A stretch of 33,913 bases of DNA from Brachionus koreanus (taxonomy: Eukaryota; Rotifera; Eurotatoria; Ploima; Brachionidae). Both the position numbers and the translations under genes were made by a program. Under the pieces are notes generated by a model. It ran no database searches and was not told where the DNA came from. It worked only from the letters and a program-made list of their open reading frames with translations. The DNA is taken from contig PJRA01000220.1 in NCBI GenBank assembly GCA_016987375.1, positions 597,808 to 631,720 of the forward strand, written 5' to 3'. Shown here in pieces: positions 1-11,298 of this stretch; position 1 is the stretch's first letter; each line of letters begins with the position of its first letter.

Positions 1-397
1 AAGAGAACGGGTCGTCCAACTACTTGGACAGCTGCAAGGAAGACAAAACTGAAGAGATTGACCAATAACCGAACTGGAGTGAGTCAAAGGCGTCTAGCAA
101 GAAAATTCAATATCCACCAGACAACAGTTGGCCGGCAGTTAACAAAAATGGATATTTCACACCGTAAACGTGAAAAAACACCAAAATATAGCGCCGTACA
201 GCATGAGAAAGCCAAGAAATTGAGTTAAAAACGTTCAAATATGCTATATCGTTCACCATGTTCGTTTATTTTGGACGACGAAAAGTACTTTACTTTGGCG
301 GGCGACAACATGCCGGGAAATGCTTGATATTACACAAATGACAAGTCTACTAGTCCGGGGGTCAAAGCAAAGCTCAGAAAAATCGGTCACGATGGAG
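1..397 (+). mobile_element. Tc1/mariner-type transposase remnant (cut by window edge, two stops)
   Basis: Frame 1 from the first base reads as the middle of a mariner-like transposase. It has a helix-turn-helix stretch (GVSQRRLARKFNIHQTTVGR), a basic linker ending KTPKYS, then FILDDEKYFTLAG, which resembles the first catalytic Asp region of DDE/D enzymes. The frame is broken by TAA at 226-228 and TGA at 325-327, and similarity fades after about 397. The N-terminus lies outside the window and the later catalytic acids are missing, so this is a dead copy. No terminal inverted repeat was identified. The family call rests on recognising the HTH and DDE patterns by eye. Confidence 0.8.
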
Positions 398-1937
398 TTT
401 TTTCATTATTTAAAAATCATAATTCTATTGAAAAATAAATTCTTTACATCAGAAAAAAAAACAGAACTTAATATCATTTTTATTTTTTGAGATATTCGCT
501 TTTAATTTTTGTCCATTTACTTATGCATCATCCGTTAGCTGATTACTTTGATGGAAACTGATTTAGAAAACATTCTAGATCGATGTCAGAATTCATCTTG
601 GACTTAACAACCTATTCGGTTTTTTTCTCATTCTTAGATCCATTAGAAAAGTTATGGTTGCAGTTTGTTTATGGTTTCATTTTTTGTATTTGTTTCTACA
701 CAAGGACTAGTTATCCCTCGCCAATCGAAAGTGTTTCTTTAAAAAAAAATGAACATGAATGATGCTTCAGAAACTTCTGACGCCAGCAAATTTCGTAAAT
801 TGACGAAAATTTACGTAATTTTAGCTCAGAACCATGTGTCAAATCACCGCTGTATTAAAATTTTTTGATCTAAATGATTTTTGCCCAATTCTCTCATTTA
901 CAATAATTTATTTTTGAATCAATCTGTTCTTAAATGTTACATGTCATCTCAATTTATATCTTCATTGTTCCAAAATCATTTAATAAATTTTCAAATTTCA
1001 AATTCTTTTAAAACTTGATTGTAAATTTAAAAAAAAAAAAAAGATAAGTGTAAACATAATTAATAATAAAGTGCAATTTTTTATTAATAAGTGATTTTTT
1101 ATAAATTGTCTTCATTAGATTTAAAGAAAAAAAGAAAATAATCGCTTAGCATGAGAAACAAAAAAATTATTTTAATTAATACAACAGAATGTGTAATAAT
1201 TTGATATTAGTACACAAGCTAACAGTCAAATATTTTTTGATCAAACAATGATTAATTATATTTTATTTGTTTGAAATAAAATAGGCAAGATTATTATAGT
1301 TTATTTTAATTTTGGTAAATATTTAAGATCGCAATTAAATTAGTCTAAACAATAATTATTTTTAAGTTGACAAACAATTTTGTTAAAATCAGACTAATTT
1401 ATTTTGTGTTTAAGATTGAAAATGATAGGAGCCCTTTGGGACCTTCTATTTTAAAGCCACTCAATTGTGGTTTATTTTTTAATCTCTTCTGTTTTCTAAT
1501 GATACATGCTAGGATTTGCATAAAATGCATTATTTGAAGAAAATTCTTAGGAAATTTGATCATAATAACAGTTTTATCTTATTGTCATTTAAATTATAAA
1601 TATTGCAAGTGCTGAAGTTTTCACACTAGGCTAATTTTATTTAGTCAAAAGCACATTAAAGAAAATAAAATTTATGATTGAAAAAAATTAAAATTAATTC
1701 AACTTGAAGTTTATTGATTTTATAAAAAAAAAAAAGCTATTTTCATAATTAAATTCAAACTATATTGATTCACTTTGATTTAACAACAATTGGAAAAAAT
1801 TTCGAAACAATTTATATCTCTCATTCGTAAGGGTACTAAACAAATTCAAGTGATTTAATTGAAAAATACATAATAAAGCTTATAAAACTAAAAAAAAAAT
1901 AGAGAGAAATAAAATTATGTACATTTGTGAAACAAAT
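398..1937. other. AT-rich non-coding stretch
   Basis: No coding region, RNA gene or recognisable element is visible. The part next to the mariner remnant may be its decayed 3' flank. One short hairpin (CGTAAATT at 794-801 against AATTTACG at 808-815) stands out. Confidence 0.5.
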
Positions 1938-2359
1938 TCACATGTTGGCATCTTTTTCATTATTATTTTTTAAACTAAAATCAGCATTGATGTTTGGATT
2001 AGTCAAACTAGACATATCTATTATTGATGGTGGCTGTAAAAATTGTTGCTTATGAAACTGAAAACTATTTGAATGATTTTGAAGCGAATTTTCTGACGAT
2101 GACATTGAATTCGACGTTGAGTTTAGCTCATTGCCGATTGAAGATGATGATAGTGAATTTTGATCATTTAAATAATGAGAGTCTAAAGAAAAGCCTTTGT
2201 CCAATTTGTACTTTGAATTAATTAAATGCGAAAATTGTTCATTGTTGCTCGAAGTTTCTCTGTAATGGTGTTCATCGCTCATTGACGAAGTAATTATAAT
2301 TGGAACATCAAGAGTTTTTCTTTTTAGAATTACGTGATTTTTGGACATATTCAAAAAAT
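1938..2359 (-). CDS. Doubtful Ser/Asn-rich C-terminal exon, unknown protein
   Basis: An open frame reads down to TGA at 1938-1940. The first ATG is at 2348, and the frame is open further upstream to about 2414. The predicted peptide starts MSKNHVILKRKTLDVPIIIT and becomes a low-complexity Ser/Asn/Gln-rich tail. No domain is recognised. A possible splice joins it to an upstream open stretch (about 2492-2580, minus): donor GTAAGC at 2491 and acceptor TTATTAG ending at 2360 keep the frame in phase and remove 132 bp. It could be the last exon of a regulatory protein or a chance reading frame in AT-rich DNA. The low-complexity composition gives no homology support. Confidence 0.3.
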
Positions 2360-3583
2360 CTAATAAATGATATTTGTCAATTATTAGTGATTGTGATTGA
2401 AAAATTTTAAAGCACTATTTTTCTAAACGGATCTAAATTTTTACGTTTATCTGAATTTATTTTTAGAATTTAATTCCAGTTTGCTGCTTACTTAATTTTT
2501 CAAAATTGAATTTGATGCTTGTCTTATGAAGCGTACAAAATTTGATGAATTTTTCTAACATTAATAAACCTCGGAATGAAAACCTATGCTTTTTTTTTAG
2601 TTAAAAAAATTTTGAATCCTAAAAAAATCCCAATAATTACTTTATTTTTATTCAAATTTAGTCTGAAGCTATATGATTTAAAACCTTATAAAAATTTATT
2701 ACTCGTCAAAAATTAACTTTTTTAATTAACTATTTATTTTAAGAAATTAATGGAAATACTAATTTATTCAACAACAACAACAAAATTTTTTTTTTTTTTT
2801 AAATAGCTGAAAAATAAAAAGAAACTTAAATATGGTATTAAGAAAAAATGGTAATTATACCATTCAATCTTATTTCTAAAAGATATCGAATTAATGTCCT
2901 GAAGAATATGAGCTTAAAATATAAACTTATAACTCAATCTTATTAAAATTATTATTATTAATTCGATTTGACGAGCTTTCTCTTTCCCTCTTTTCTTAAA
3001 ATTTAAAATATTAACATTATTTTGAAAATTGAATAATCAAAAATAATTAGATTTTCAGAAGATTTTAAATGCAAATGAATGCTACTTGAAAGAAAAATTC
3101 CCTATTCAGCTCCAATTAAACTCACTTAAGTTTTAATCATTTTTTATTGTTAAAATATTTTTATAATCTGTTTGTTTCTGTATATTTATTTAATATTGAT
3201 TAAGTGTAAAAATTGAAAACATTTATTTATTTTATTTTATTTTAAATTATTGATTGTTAAATAAATGTAAACTAGAAAAAAATATTCTTGAATAAAATGT
3301 ATAGTACGAGTAATGAGTTGAAAGGAAACAGAACAAAAATCTAAATATTTTTATTTAACTAGCTTTACTATAAATGGAGGAAAATTAAAAAATTTTAAAA
3401 GATGTTTGATTGTCAGAGCTTTCCAATTTTAGAATAAATAAATATTTCGAAAAAAATTCTAACAAGCATGATTAATTATTCAAAAGATTTTTTATTTGAA
3501 AAAAAAATAATTCATAATCAAAAATTAATTTTGCAAAATCAGCTTAAACTCATATTTTTAAATAATTTCAATTAAATGGCAAT
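2360..3583. other. AT-rich stretch, possible intron and short upstream exon only
   Basis: About 2492-2580 on the minus strand is open and could be an exon joined to the preceding feature. The rest holds homopolymer runs and no recognisable gene or element. Confidence 0.35.
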
Positions 3584-3746
3584 ATGAAAATAATTTTACA
3601 TTTTTAGATTTTCATATTTATAGGCTTTTTTGCAATTTTTAAATTTTTTTTAATTTTATTTTTGTTTACCAAATAATTTGTGAGAGAGTTTTTTTAATTT
3701 TCTGAAAAATTGCACAAAAAATCTAAAAATGTAAAATTATTTTCAT
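3584..3746. repeat. Perfect 29-bp inverted repeat, MITE-like element of 163 bp
   Basis: The 29 bases at 3584-3612 (starting ATGAAAATAATTTTACATTT) are exactly the reverse complement of 3718-3746. Inside, TGCAATTTTT at 3631-3640 faces AAAAATTGCA at 3705-3714, so the near-palindrome continues inward with mismatches. Internal DNA is non-coding. Size, terminal inverted repeats and AT-richness fit a miniature inverted-repeat transposable element. No clear target-site duplication is seen, so it could also be a local inverted duplication. Confidence 0.6.
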
Positions 3747-4789
3747 TTTGTCCTTATTAATTGGCTTTAAATAATTTTTTTTATGTGGATAAAATTTTAA
3801 AAATAAATCTAAGAGATTGTTGATTAACCATTACTGTTTTCATGAATTAAATGCGTTCATAATTTATTGATTTAAACTTAATTTTCAATTTTATTTTTCT
3901 ATTCTATCTTTGTTTATTTAATTCTTAAAATTTTGCTACTGTTGCGTCATTATTGGAAAAAAAACAATCAGCAAGAGCAATGAGATTAGTTTAGTTGAAG
4001 GTGAAAATGTGCTTTGAGTAAGAAGGCAAAAACAAAAAAGCTTTAAAAAAATCAATAATGCTGATGTGAGCCTTGAGAGGAAGAAACAGACAGATAGACC
4101 AGCCATTCTTGGTCAGAATGCTATGCATGCCTGTGATTAGAACACATCACAATCGACCATATTTCGTCATAATTTGATAATCAAAGCTAACAGATGTTAA
4201 CGTTTACAGTTGATCTTCATTATTGGACAGATTTCGATATTCAACAACGCATTGAAATTTTTAGGAAACTTCTTAAATAAATCCTCTAGATGAACGGCTT
4301 CTCAGATAGATTTTTTTGATATACAAAAAGTATTTATTTATTTTCAAAAAGACCACTTAAAAATTTAAAAATAGTCTTTAAAAATTTAAAAATGATCACT
4401 GACGACGAGTTTATTGGAAGTTTGACTCAGAGAATGGGTCGTATCTAAATACGATAAATGGTATGAACGGGCCGCATATACCTTTCATACATATGTAAAC
4501 ACATCATAGCTGTAGCAGTGAAGACAATGTTAGCCAAAATTGATTTTAGCTTCCAAGATATAGGTTCTAAAAAGAAAAGAGGGAGAAAGGTTAAAGCAAA
4601 AGAATGGTTTGTAAAAAGTATAAATTAAATTGATAATTGACATTTTATTTATTCATTTTATTTATTGATTATACTTATTGGTTAAAAAAAAATTAATTTT
4701 AATAAAATATTATATTTTTTGTATATAGTAGATAATTATTGTAAAAAAGTGTATTTTTTGGGGAAAAAAAATACTAAGCCATTTATAAT
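3747..4789. other. Non-coding stretch, no recognised gene
   Basis: Around 4060-4560 the base composition is less AT-rich and several short frames look like decayed protein (for example DDEFIGSLTQRMGRI near 4400 on the plus strand), but stops are frequent and no family could be named. A short direct repeat of the TTAAAAATTTAAAAAT type sits at about 4357-4393. Confidence 0.4.
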
Positions 4790-5560
4790 TTTAGGGTTGA
4801 TTAGACAAAAGTATTCCATTTAGTAAGACGTTTTGCTCCCCTTACTCCTCCACTTGGTCCTTCATTATTCACTGAGCTCATGAGTTTCGCATCTTAGTAC
4901 CAAATAATATGATTGTAATTTTTGTGGATTTTAAAGAATTGAATAAGATCTCCACGCTCTTGCCTATCTTTTAGAGTTTCTAATCCCAAATTAGCTAATT
5001 TTGACTCATAATTCAAACATCTTTTTTGTGAAACAAGTTTTGTTGTTCGTCTTTATACCTTTCTTTTGTTCAAGTCTAGATATATCCTTTAAGTGACTTA
5101 CTAGCTCAAGTAAATCATTTATGAAGATCCAGAATAATAAGGGACCAAGACTTGAACCTTGTGGAACCCCACTTAGCACATTAACCCAATCAGATTCTTA
5201 TTTAAAAATTACTACGCTTTGTTTCCTTTCTTGAAGAAAATTTTCGAACCTCGTCAAAAGCTTACTGTTAAATCCAAAAATCTTTAACTTGATCTTTAGG
5301 AGCTTATGCGAAACGCGATCAAACACCTTCGAGAAATTTAAAAATACTACCAAAGCACTGAATCCTCTACTCAAAGATGATATCTACAGTTTTTAGCAAG
5401 TTGGTTACAAGTAGGATTTAGCATGCATAAAGCCAATAATTTGAGTTCCAATCAATGCCTTATCAATTCATCTCTTATTAGCTTCTCCATTATTTTTATT
5501 ATTACCTATAATAGCGGTATTGGACGGTAGTTTACAGAATTTGTTTTACCACCTTTCTTT
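4790..5560 (-). mobile_element. Non-LTR retrotransposon reverse transcriptase remnant, active-site segment deleted
   Basis: Reading the minus strand, fragments follow RT order: NYRPIPLL (about 5545), FDRVSHKLL (about 5320), FENFLQERKQ, SGVPQGSSLGPLLF (about 5160), IFINDL, then directly a thumb-like region with LEQKKGIKT and finally ARAWRSYSILKNP near 4950. Normally an A/DD catalytic motif and about 100 residues lie between the INDL motif and the thumb; here they are absent. Stops and frameshifts occur throughout, including TAA just before the SDWVN segment. This is a dead copy of a jockey/CR1/L2-type element. The same family recurs at the right edge of the window on the plus strand. Confidence 0.85.
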
Positions 5561-8065
5561 TTTTAATTTATAATTTCAACAATAATTTCAAATAAAAAAG
5601 AATTTTTGTCTAAAAATAGAAAAATAAGATAATGATAATGTAGAAGGCTTGAATTTAATCTTTAGCATTTAAAATATTTTGATTGTTTTATTTATGTGAA
5701 AGAAATTAAATTTCTAAGAAAAATTATCAAATAAATTAGGATCCTATGACGGCAAATAATCTATAAAAAATTTTTAAATGACACTCAAAATAGGGCGAAT
5801 CTGATCGCTATACAACAGTCAATTGGTTTTGCAGCTATAATTTCAATCTTGGTTGTTTTTCGTCAATCGATGGATTTTAAGCATTAATTATAAACATTAA
5901 ATTTTTAATTTTTTTCAATATGCTACATTGCTTTTATTGAAGGTCGAGAATTAAAAAGAAAAACCTGGAAATTAAATGAAATAAATACTGATGGAGAGCA
6001 TCAAATTAGTAATAGATATAGATACAAAGTTTAACATTTTTTTCCTGAATTAAATTAATATTTTATTTTAGTTTTTATGCAAAGAATAAATACGCTAAGA
6101 TCATAAGTAAAAAATTAATTCAAGAATGATCTTAATCCAACTGTAGGGTACTACATCAAATAATATCCTGGTAAAATGTTTAAAATAAAAAGTAAGTTTA
6201 GAATTAATATTAGAAATCGAAAAATATATTTCTAAATGTTCAAATTATGCTATAGCACTAAAATAGATCCTTTTCTTTTCTTCACAAGCAATGATCCTTC
6301 TGAAAAACTGTTCATCAATGGGATTTTTTAGCAATCAATCAAAGGCCGAAGGGATTTTTCGACCCATTTTATTTGATTCCTTTTTTTCTCTATATAAAAA
6401 AATTATTAAATAATTTCATAATATTTTTGTTTTAATATATGATTGAAAAAAAAAATCATAAAAAATAATTAAATTTATTGAATTAAAAAACAAATAAAGG
6501 AAGTAACAAAAGGAGTTCAAAAGACCTCTACGGCCTTTTAGTTTTAAGTAGATTAATCAAAATTTAAATGCGTCATTAAACAGCTAAAAAAGAGGAATAT
6601 TATATAATGGGCGATATTTACTTTGGTGAATGGTCCAAAGACGTGTCTTAGCATCAAATAAATTTTTGATACACAGGGGTCGTAAATTTGGCGTTAGCTC
6701 AGAAATTACCATCTCTTTAAGCCTATTTTTCTAAGAAATCATACTTTCAAACCCTACATTTGGGCATATATTCTGAAAGAAAATTAAATTTCATTCAAAA
6801 CTAAAATATTTTTAAAATAATTTTAGAAAAAGTTTATCAATTTTTACCCCAAAAAAGAGTAAAAATTTAACCCTTTTTTAAATATTTTTGTATCTAGTCC
6901 TAGGGGATTCAAATGACCTTCCTGTTTTTACGCAAATTCTGAAACTAGAAAAAATTTTGAACAACTTGTTGGTTTTACTTTTTTTTTTATTTTTTCTTTT
7001 ATTTTCCTAAAAAAATCGTTCAAAAATTAAGTATTTTCATAAAAATTCAAATTTTTTCTTAATTTTTCTTAATGCTTGCATAAGTGAACAAAATAAAAAA
7101 AATTTAATATTTTTGAATCTTAATTTTGAAAAGGTGTTTGTCAAATTTTTTTTTTCAAAAATTTTTTTGTCAAAAGTTGTGTTGCGTAATGAAAAATTAT
7201 GTAAGAAACAGTAAGCAATATTGGGATTATTTTATATTCTCAAATTAAAATTATTTCAAAATTTTGGAAAAAAAATCAATTTTTTCATATTTTAACCAAA
7301 AACCTCATTTTTTTTCGGCCGTATGCGATCTTTGAATGATTTTATTAAAAGTATGTAGTAGGAATTTAATGTAAGATTACTAAAACTGATGTAAGATAAC
7401 ATAAAAAATAATCTAATTTATCCAATTCTGGACCTTGTATAAAAACACTATATTTTTTTATTATTATTCAGTTATTAGACTTTTATTTTGATTTATTTAA
7501 AAATTTATTCAAAAATAATAATATTTGTATTTTAAATGGTTTACAATATCAAAAAAAAATTAAAAGTTTTTTTTTTAATTTAAAATTTTGAATAAATGGC
7601 TAACAAAGATAAAAATCCAATTTTTTAAAACTTAAAGTCTTGATTGTGAACAAAACAGGCTTTTTTTTTTATTTTTAACTTTCTATCAAAGTTTTACAAA
7701 GCAAAGATTTGGGAGGATTTATGTTTTCCCCGATTGATGAGAAACTACACCAAACAGGACTAAAAAATGTTTCAAAATAAAGTTCATTTTTTAAAAAAAT
7801 CAACTTGTTTTGAAGACTAAAAAATTAGAATATATTAGCAACACAAAAAAAAATAAATTAAACTCCGGGACAAAAACAAAAACACAACAACTTCTCTATA
7901 CAAGCTGACACTGGGCGCGTGATTCTGAACTTTATTCCGATTGAACTTTTATTTACAGGTGTTTTTTTTATTGTACAAAAACCTCATGTCCTAAACAATC
8001 GGAAAAAAATCGAATCAAATGTAATACATTTTAAAGAAAAAGACTAAAACATTCATGTGATAAAA
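5561..8065. other. 2.5-kb AT-rich intergenic stretch
   Basis: Nothing recognisable apart from the poly(A) signals listed separately near the 3' end of the Ski-family gene. Long A and T tracts dominate and no frame of useful length occurs. Confidence 0.55.
7931..7972 (-). terminator. Cluster of poly(A) signals downstream of the Ski-family gene
   Basis: Three AATAAA hexamers lie on the minus strand at 7972-7967, 7953-7948 and 7936-7931, about 94 to 135 bases past the stop codon. They are the likely 3' end-forming signals of the Ski/Sno transcript. In AT-rich DNA the hexamer alone is weak evidence; position is the main support. Confidence 0.5.
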
Positions 8066-10466
8066 TTAAGCCTGGGCACTTGTTTGAGTGTTCAAGGCGT
8101 TAGACTTTTGCTCATTTTTTACTGTTTGATTTGGAGTTATTGATCCGGTAGCATTTGAAAATTTAGTCTGAGAATATTTGACAGGTGTTGAAGTAATTGG
8201 ATCGATAAGCTGGCTGGAGTACTGATTAAGCAAAAATGGAAATGATTGCGTTAGACTGTTTGAAGAACTAGCTTGTTGTTGATTTTGGAGCATTAGCAAG
8301 TTTTGAATGAGAGCGGTTGTTTGATTTTTGCAGTTTAAATGAGACGAAGACTGGCCTGTTGCGACAGCTGAAGATGGCGATGTGGAAGTTGATGTTGAAT
8401 TTGCAGATGATTGCTGTAATATTTTGGACCCATTATGCAACAAATTATTTATATTTAATGGATTTATAGAAGTGGGCGAATTTTTTTTCATCAAATAAGG
8501 CTCTTTGATGTATTCATTTTGTAATTGATAAAATTTTAATTGGCATTTAAGTTGTTCATTTTCTGTATGTAGGTTCAATTTGTGCTTTAAAATAGAAAGC
8601 TGGTTTTAAAAATTTGAAAAAAAAAAAATTTTTTTCAATTGAGTTTTAGAAAACATCTAATTTTATCAACTATTCTTGGCTGATAAATTCGAAAAAAAAA
8701 ATTTTTTTTTTCTTTTTTTCAATGTGAAATAAATGCTTAAAAATTTGAAAAAAAAAAAAAAAATTTTCAGTTTTAGTTTTAGTTTAAGTTTTAGAAAACA
8801 TCTAATTTTATCAACTTTTGTTTAATATTTGAATAAAAGTTACCTCTTCTAGCTCATTGATATACTTGTTTTTAACATAGTAGTCGTTTATTTTGTCCAA
8901 ATAATAGACTTGCATTTGAGTGACCATTTGCTTTAAGCGTTCGGCACTCTCTTTATTGGGCACACTGTGCTGAATTTCATTGAGAATAAATTCTAACATG
9001 TTAAGCTCAATGTTATTCGAACTAGATGAAAAAATACTTGTTGGATAATTTTGTTTGTTCAAACACTTGAGCATATTATAGTAGGCTACAGAGTTGGCTG
9101 TCTGATTGAGCTTTGACTTTGAGGCTTTGTGCGTCGTCGATAGCAACGAATTCGATTGTATTACTAAATTCGGTTGATTGGGAACTAAAAGACCTGAATC
9201 GGTCGTTTTAGTAAGCAAGTCGTTTAATAGTTTGTGTTCAGTTGTTTTTTTGAAATGATTGTTCAAATCACTTAGAGATTTTGGCGAGCTCTTGTAAACT
9301 TTGTGCTCGGTGGTGGAAAACTTTTGCTTGAACATTTCAAATTCCTCTTGAATTATAAGCAATTTTTCTTTGTCCTTTAGCTCGTTTAGTTCTTTGTTGG
9401 CATTGGCAGCAATGTTGTCCTTATTGCTGATCTTGACATCGGCTAGAATATTCTTCTCCTCGATGGCCTGGCTGGTAGCTAGTTTAAGATAGAGGCGCCA
9501 GTTAGTCGAATCGAAGCCCCAGTGACGCGTGCATGTTTCATTTTTGTGCGAGTGGCAGACAAAATTTTTAGGCGAGTAAAGCTTGCGACAAGTATCGCAC
9601 TCGATACACGCAGAATCGTGTCGCGTGTACATGTTTAGATGAATGTGACCCTGGGTTTTGCCAAAGCATTCGTGAAAAACCTTTAAAGTGGTTGGAGTGT
9701 GCGACGCAGGCGACGACGAAGTGGAGCTTGGCGGAGTATCGAACGCAACTTTTTCAGACAGACTTGAGTCCATCAAATAAGCACATAGTCGCTCCGAGTT
9801 GGTCTGGGTCAGCAGGCCACAATTGGGAGCCCCCGCTGGTAACAATTGGTTCCTTTTTAGTATGTCTAACTGCTTGGGCGTCGACTCCAAACACGCAATA
9901 GACAACTTCTGACAAGCTGTGTTTATTTCCTGTACTGAAAAGTCTTTCAGTATTGTATTTAGTATGTCGTGAAGACAAAGTCTTTTTTCTCCACCGACAA
10001 TGAAACAAGATATGCGCTCGCCGTGCAGCAATGTGTCCATTAGTTGACTGGTGTCTTGATCTGCTTGAATGCATTTTAGAAATTTTAAGCTTGACTTGAA
10101 ATTTTTTTTCTTGCCTCTTTTCTCGGCCGTCACTTCGGCCTCTTTGTCTGATTTTCTTTCGATTTCAGCTTGAGCGGCCGCCGCTGCAGCCACATTGGCT
10201 ATCAAAGACAAACTATTCGTCTCCTCTTTGGCTTGAATGTTCAAATCGAGCTGGCTCGGCCCGTTTATGGAATTGCGCGATGACAGCTGATAGATTTTGA
10301 GAAATTTTTTCAGTCTCGGCTGCATGCTATCGTACTTGTCGTGTTGAACTTCGATCTCATTGTGTTTAGCTCTTTTGGCTAAAGAATCGTCCGCAGACGA
10401 ATCTCGTTTCAAGCAAGCGACCTCTGACTCGCATATTTGTTCATTTTTAGCAGCTTCGTTTATCAT
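8066..10466 (-). CDS. Ski: Ski/SnoN family transcriptional co-repressor (two exons)
   Basis: Ski and SnoN are nuclear co-repressors that bind SMADs and damp TGF-beta/BMP signalling. Exon 1 is 10466-8844 and exon 2 is 8599-8066. The intron is GT-AG, 244 bp, phase 0 (GAG|GTAACT, CAG|CTT), giving 718 aa. An R-SMAD-binding-like motif (LKKFLKIYQLSS) lies near residues 52-63. The DHD (Dachshund homology) domain covers about 139-235, with ISCFIVGGEKRLCL and GAPNCGLLT. The SAND-like SMAD4-binding, zinc-holding domain covers about 263-332 (FHECFGK, CIECDTC, VCHSHK, HWGFDS). A coiled coil crosses the splice site (INELEE / LSILKHKLN) and a Ser/Gln/Thr-rich tail follows. An in-frame TAA upstream of the ATG supports the start. 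Ski versus SnoN cannot be separated here; invertebrates often have one gene. The large first exon with both domains resembles vertebrate SKI. Confidence 0.93.
8606..8816. repeat. Internal duplication in the Ski-family intron
   Basis: A 29-bp block beginning GTTTTAGAAAACATCTAATT occurs identically at 8643-8671 and 8788-8816. Each copy is preceded on the plus strand by a TTAAAAATTTGAAAA-type A tract (starting 8606 and 8737). The duplication fills most of this intron and explains why it is about four times longer than the others in the window. Confidence 0.8.
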
Positions 10467-10680
10467 TTTTTCAAATAAATATAGAGTAGACTGGTTGGTT
10501 GCTTATTTGAATAGTTATATCTCTCGCTTTGAATACAATGAGAATAGAACTATGTTAAAAGTTATTCAAAACTTGTTGCTTCTTGTTCTTGGTGTATAGG
10601 AGAATTAATTTTTATCGTTTTTTAATAAAATTTGATATTTTGTTAAACTATTATTAACAATGGTTAGCAATGCCCATTTA

Positions 10681-10700
10681 TGTTGTTGTTGTTGTTGTTT
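10681..10700. repeat. (TTG)n microsatellite
   Basis: About six uninterrupted TTG units followed by a T run, roughly 215 bases upstream of the Ski-family start codon. Simple-sequence repeat, no function implied. Confidence 0.8.
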
Positions 10701-11267
10701 TTTATTTCGGTTTTTTTTGTGTCTAAATAATGAGAAAAATTGACAATTTATTCTAAGTCGAACACAACTCTCTCAGACATAATATGGCAATTCCCTTGAA
10801 TCTGAATGAGATGATGAAAAAAACACAACAAAAATCAATATTTAAATTTTGCCATTTTTTGCGTCACACTTTTTAAATTAAGTCTAGCCTTAATCCTACT
10901 AATTTATGAATAAAAATCTAAGTCAAAATGCACTTTGATCAGTAAAGATTAATTACCTGAGTTTTTTTAGTAAGTTTTTCTAAAAATGCTAACAAAAATA
11001 AAAAATAGAAGAAAATAAATTATGTATTCAATTAGACAGTGCGCACCCATTTTTATTTATTAAATTGCGTACATAGAACAAAAAAAAATAGAAAAAAAAA
11101 ATTACGACTAAATATTTGCCTAAAGTTTTAATCAATTAGAGAAATAAATAGTTTGTTTGACTCAGTCTAGAGAGGAATCTAATAAACCTTTGAAAACTGG
11201 AATAACTGTTATTTGCTAAGCACCAGGCACCCTTGGGCGCCATTTAATTATTCTTAGCCCACATATT

Positions 11268-11298
11268 ATGAATGCTTATGCATCAATTATGCATTCAT
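11268..11298. promoter_or_regulatory. Candidate palindromic regulatory cluster upstream of the Ski-family gene
   Basis: ATGAATGC at 11268-11275 is repeated in inverted orientation as GCATTCAT at 11291-11298. Between and overlapping them are two self-complementary ATGCAT cores at 11278-11283 and 11289-11294. Such ATGCAT/ATTA-rich arrangements resemble POU or homeodomain target sites. It lies about 800 bases upstream of the Ski-family start. The function is inferred only from the motif layout. Confidence 0.25.

Noticed and set aside
6689..6702. TGGCGTTAGCTCAG resembles a tRNA D-arm/A-box
   Set aside because: No matching acceptor stem, anticodon arm or TPsiC box follows at tRNA spacing.
9692..10074. 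Open frames on both strands inside the Ski-family exon
   Set aside because: They overlap the DHD/SAND-coding frame, which is strongly supported, and have no pattern of their own.
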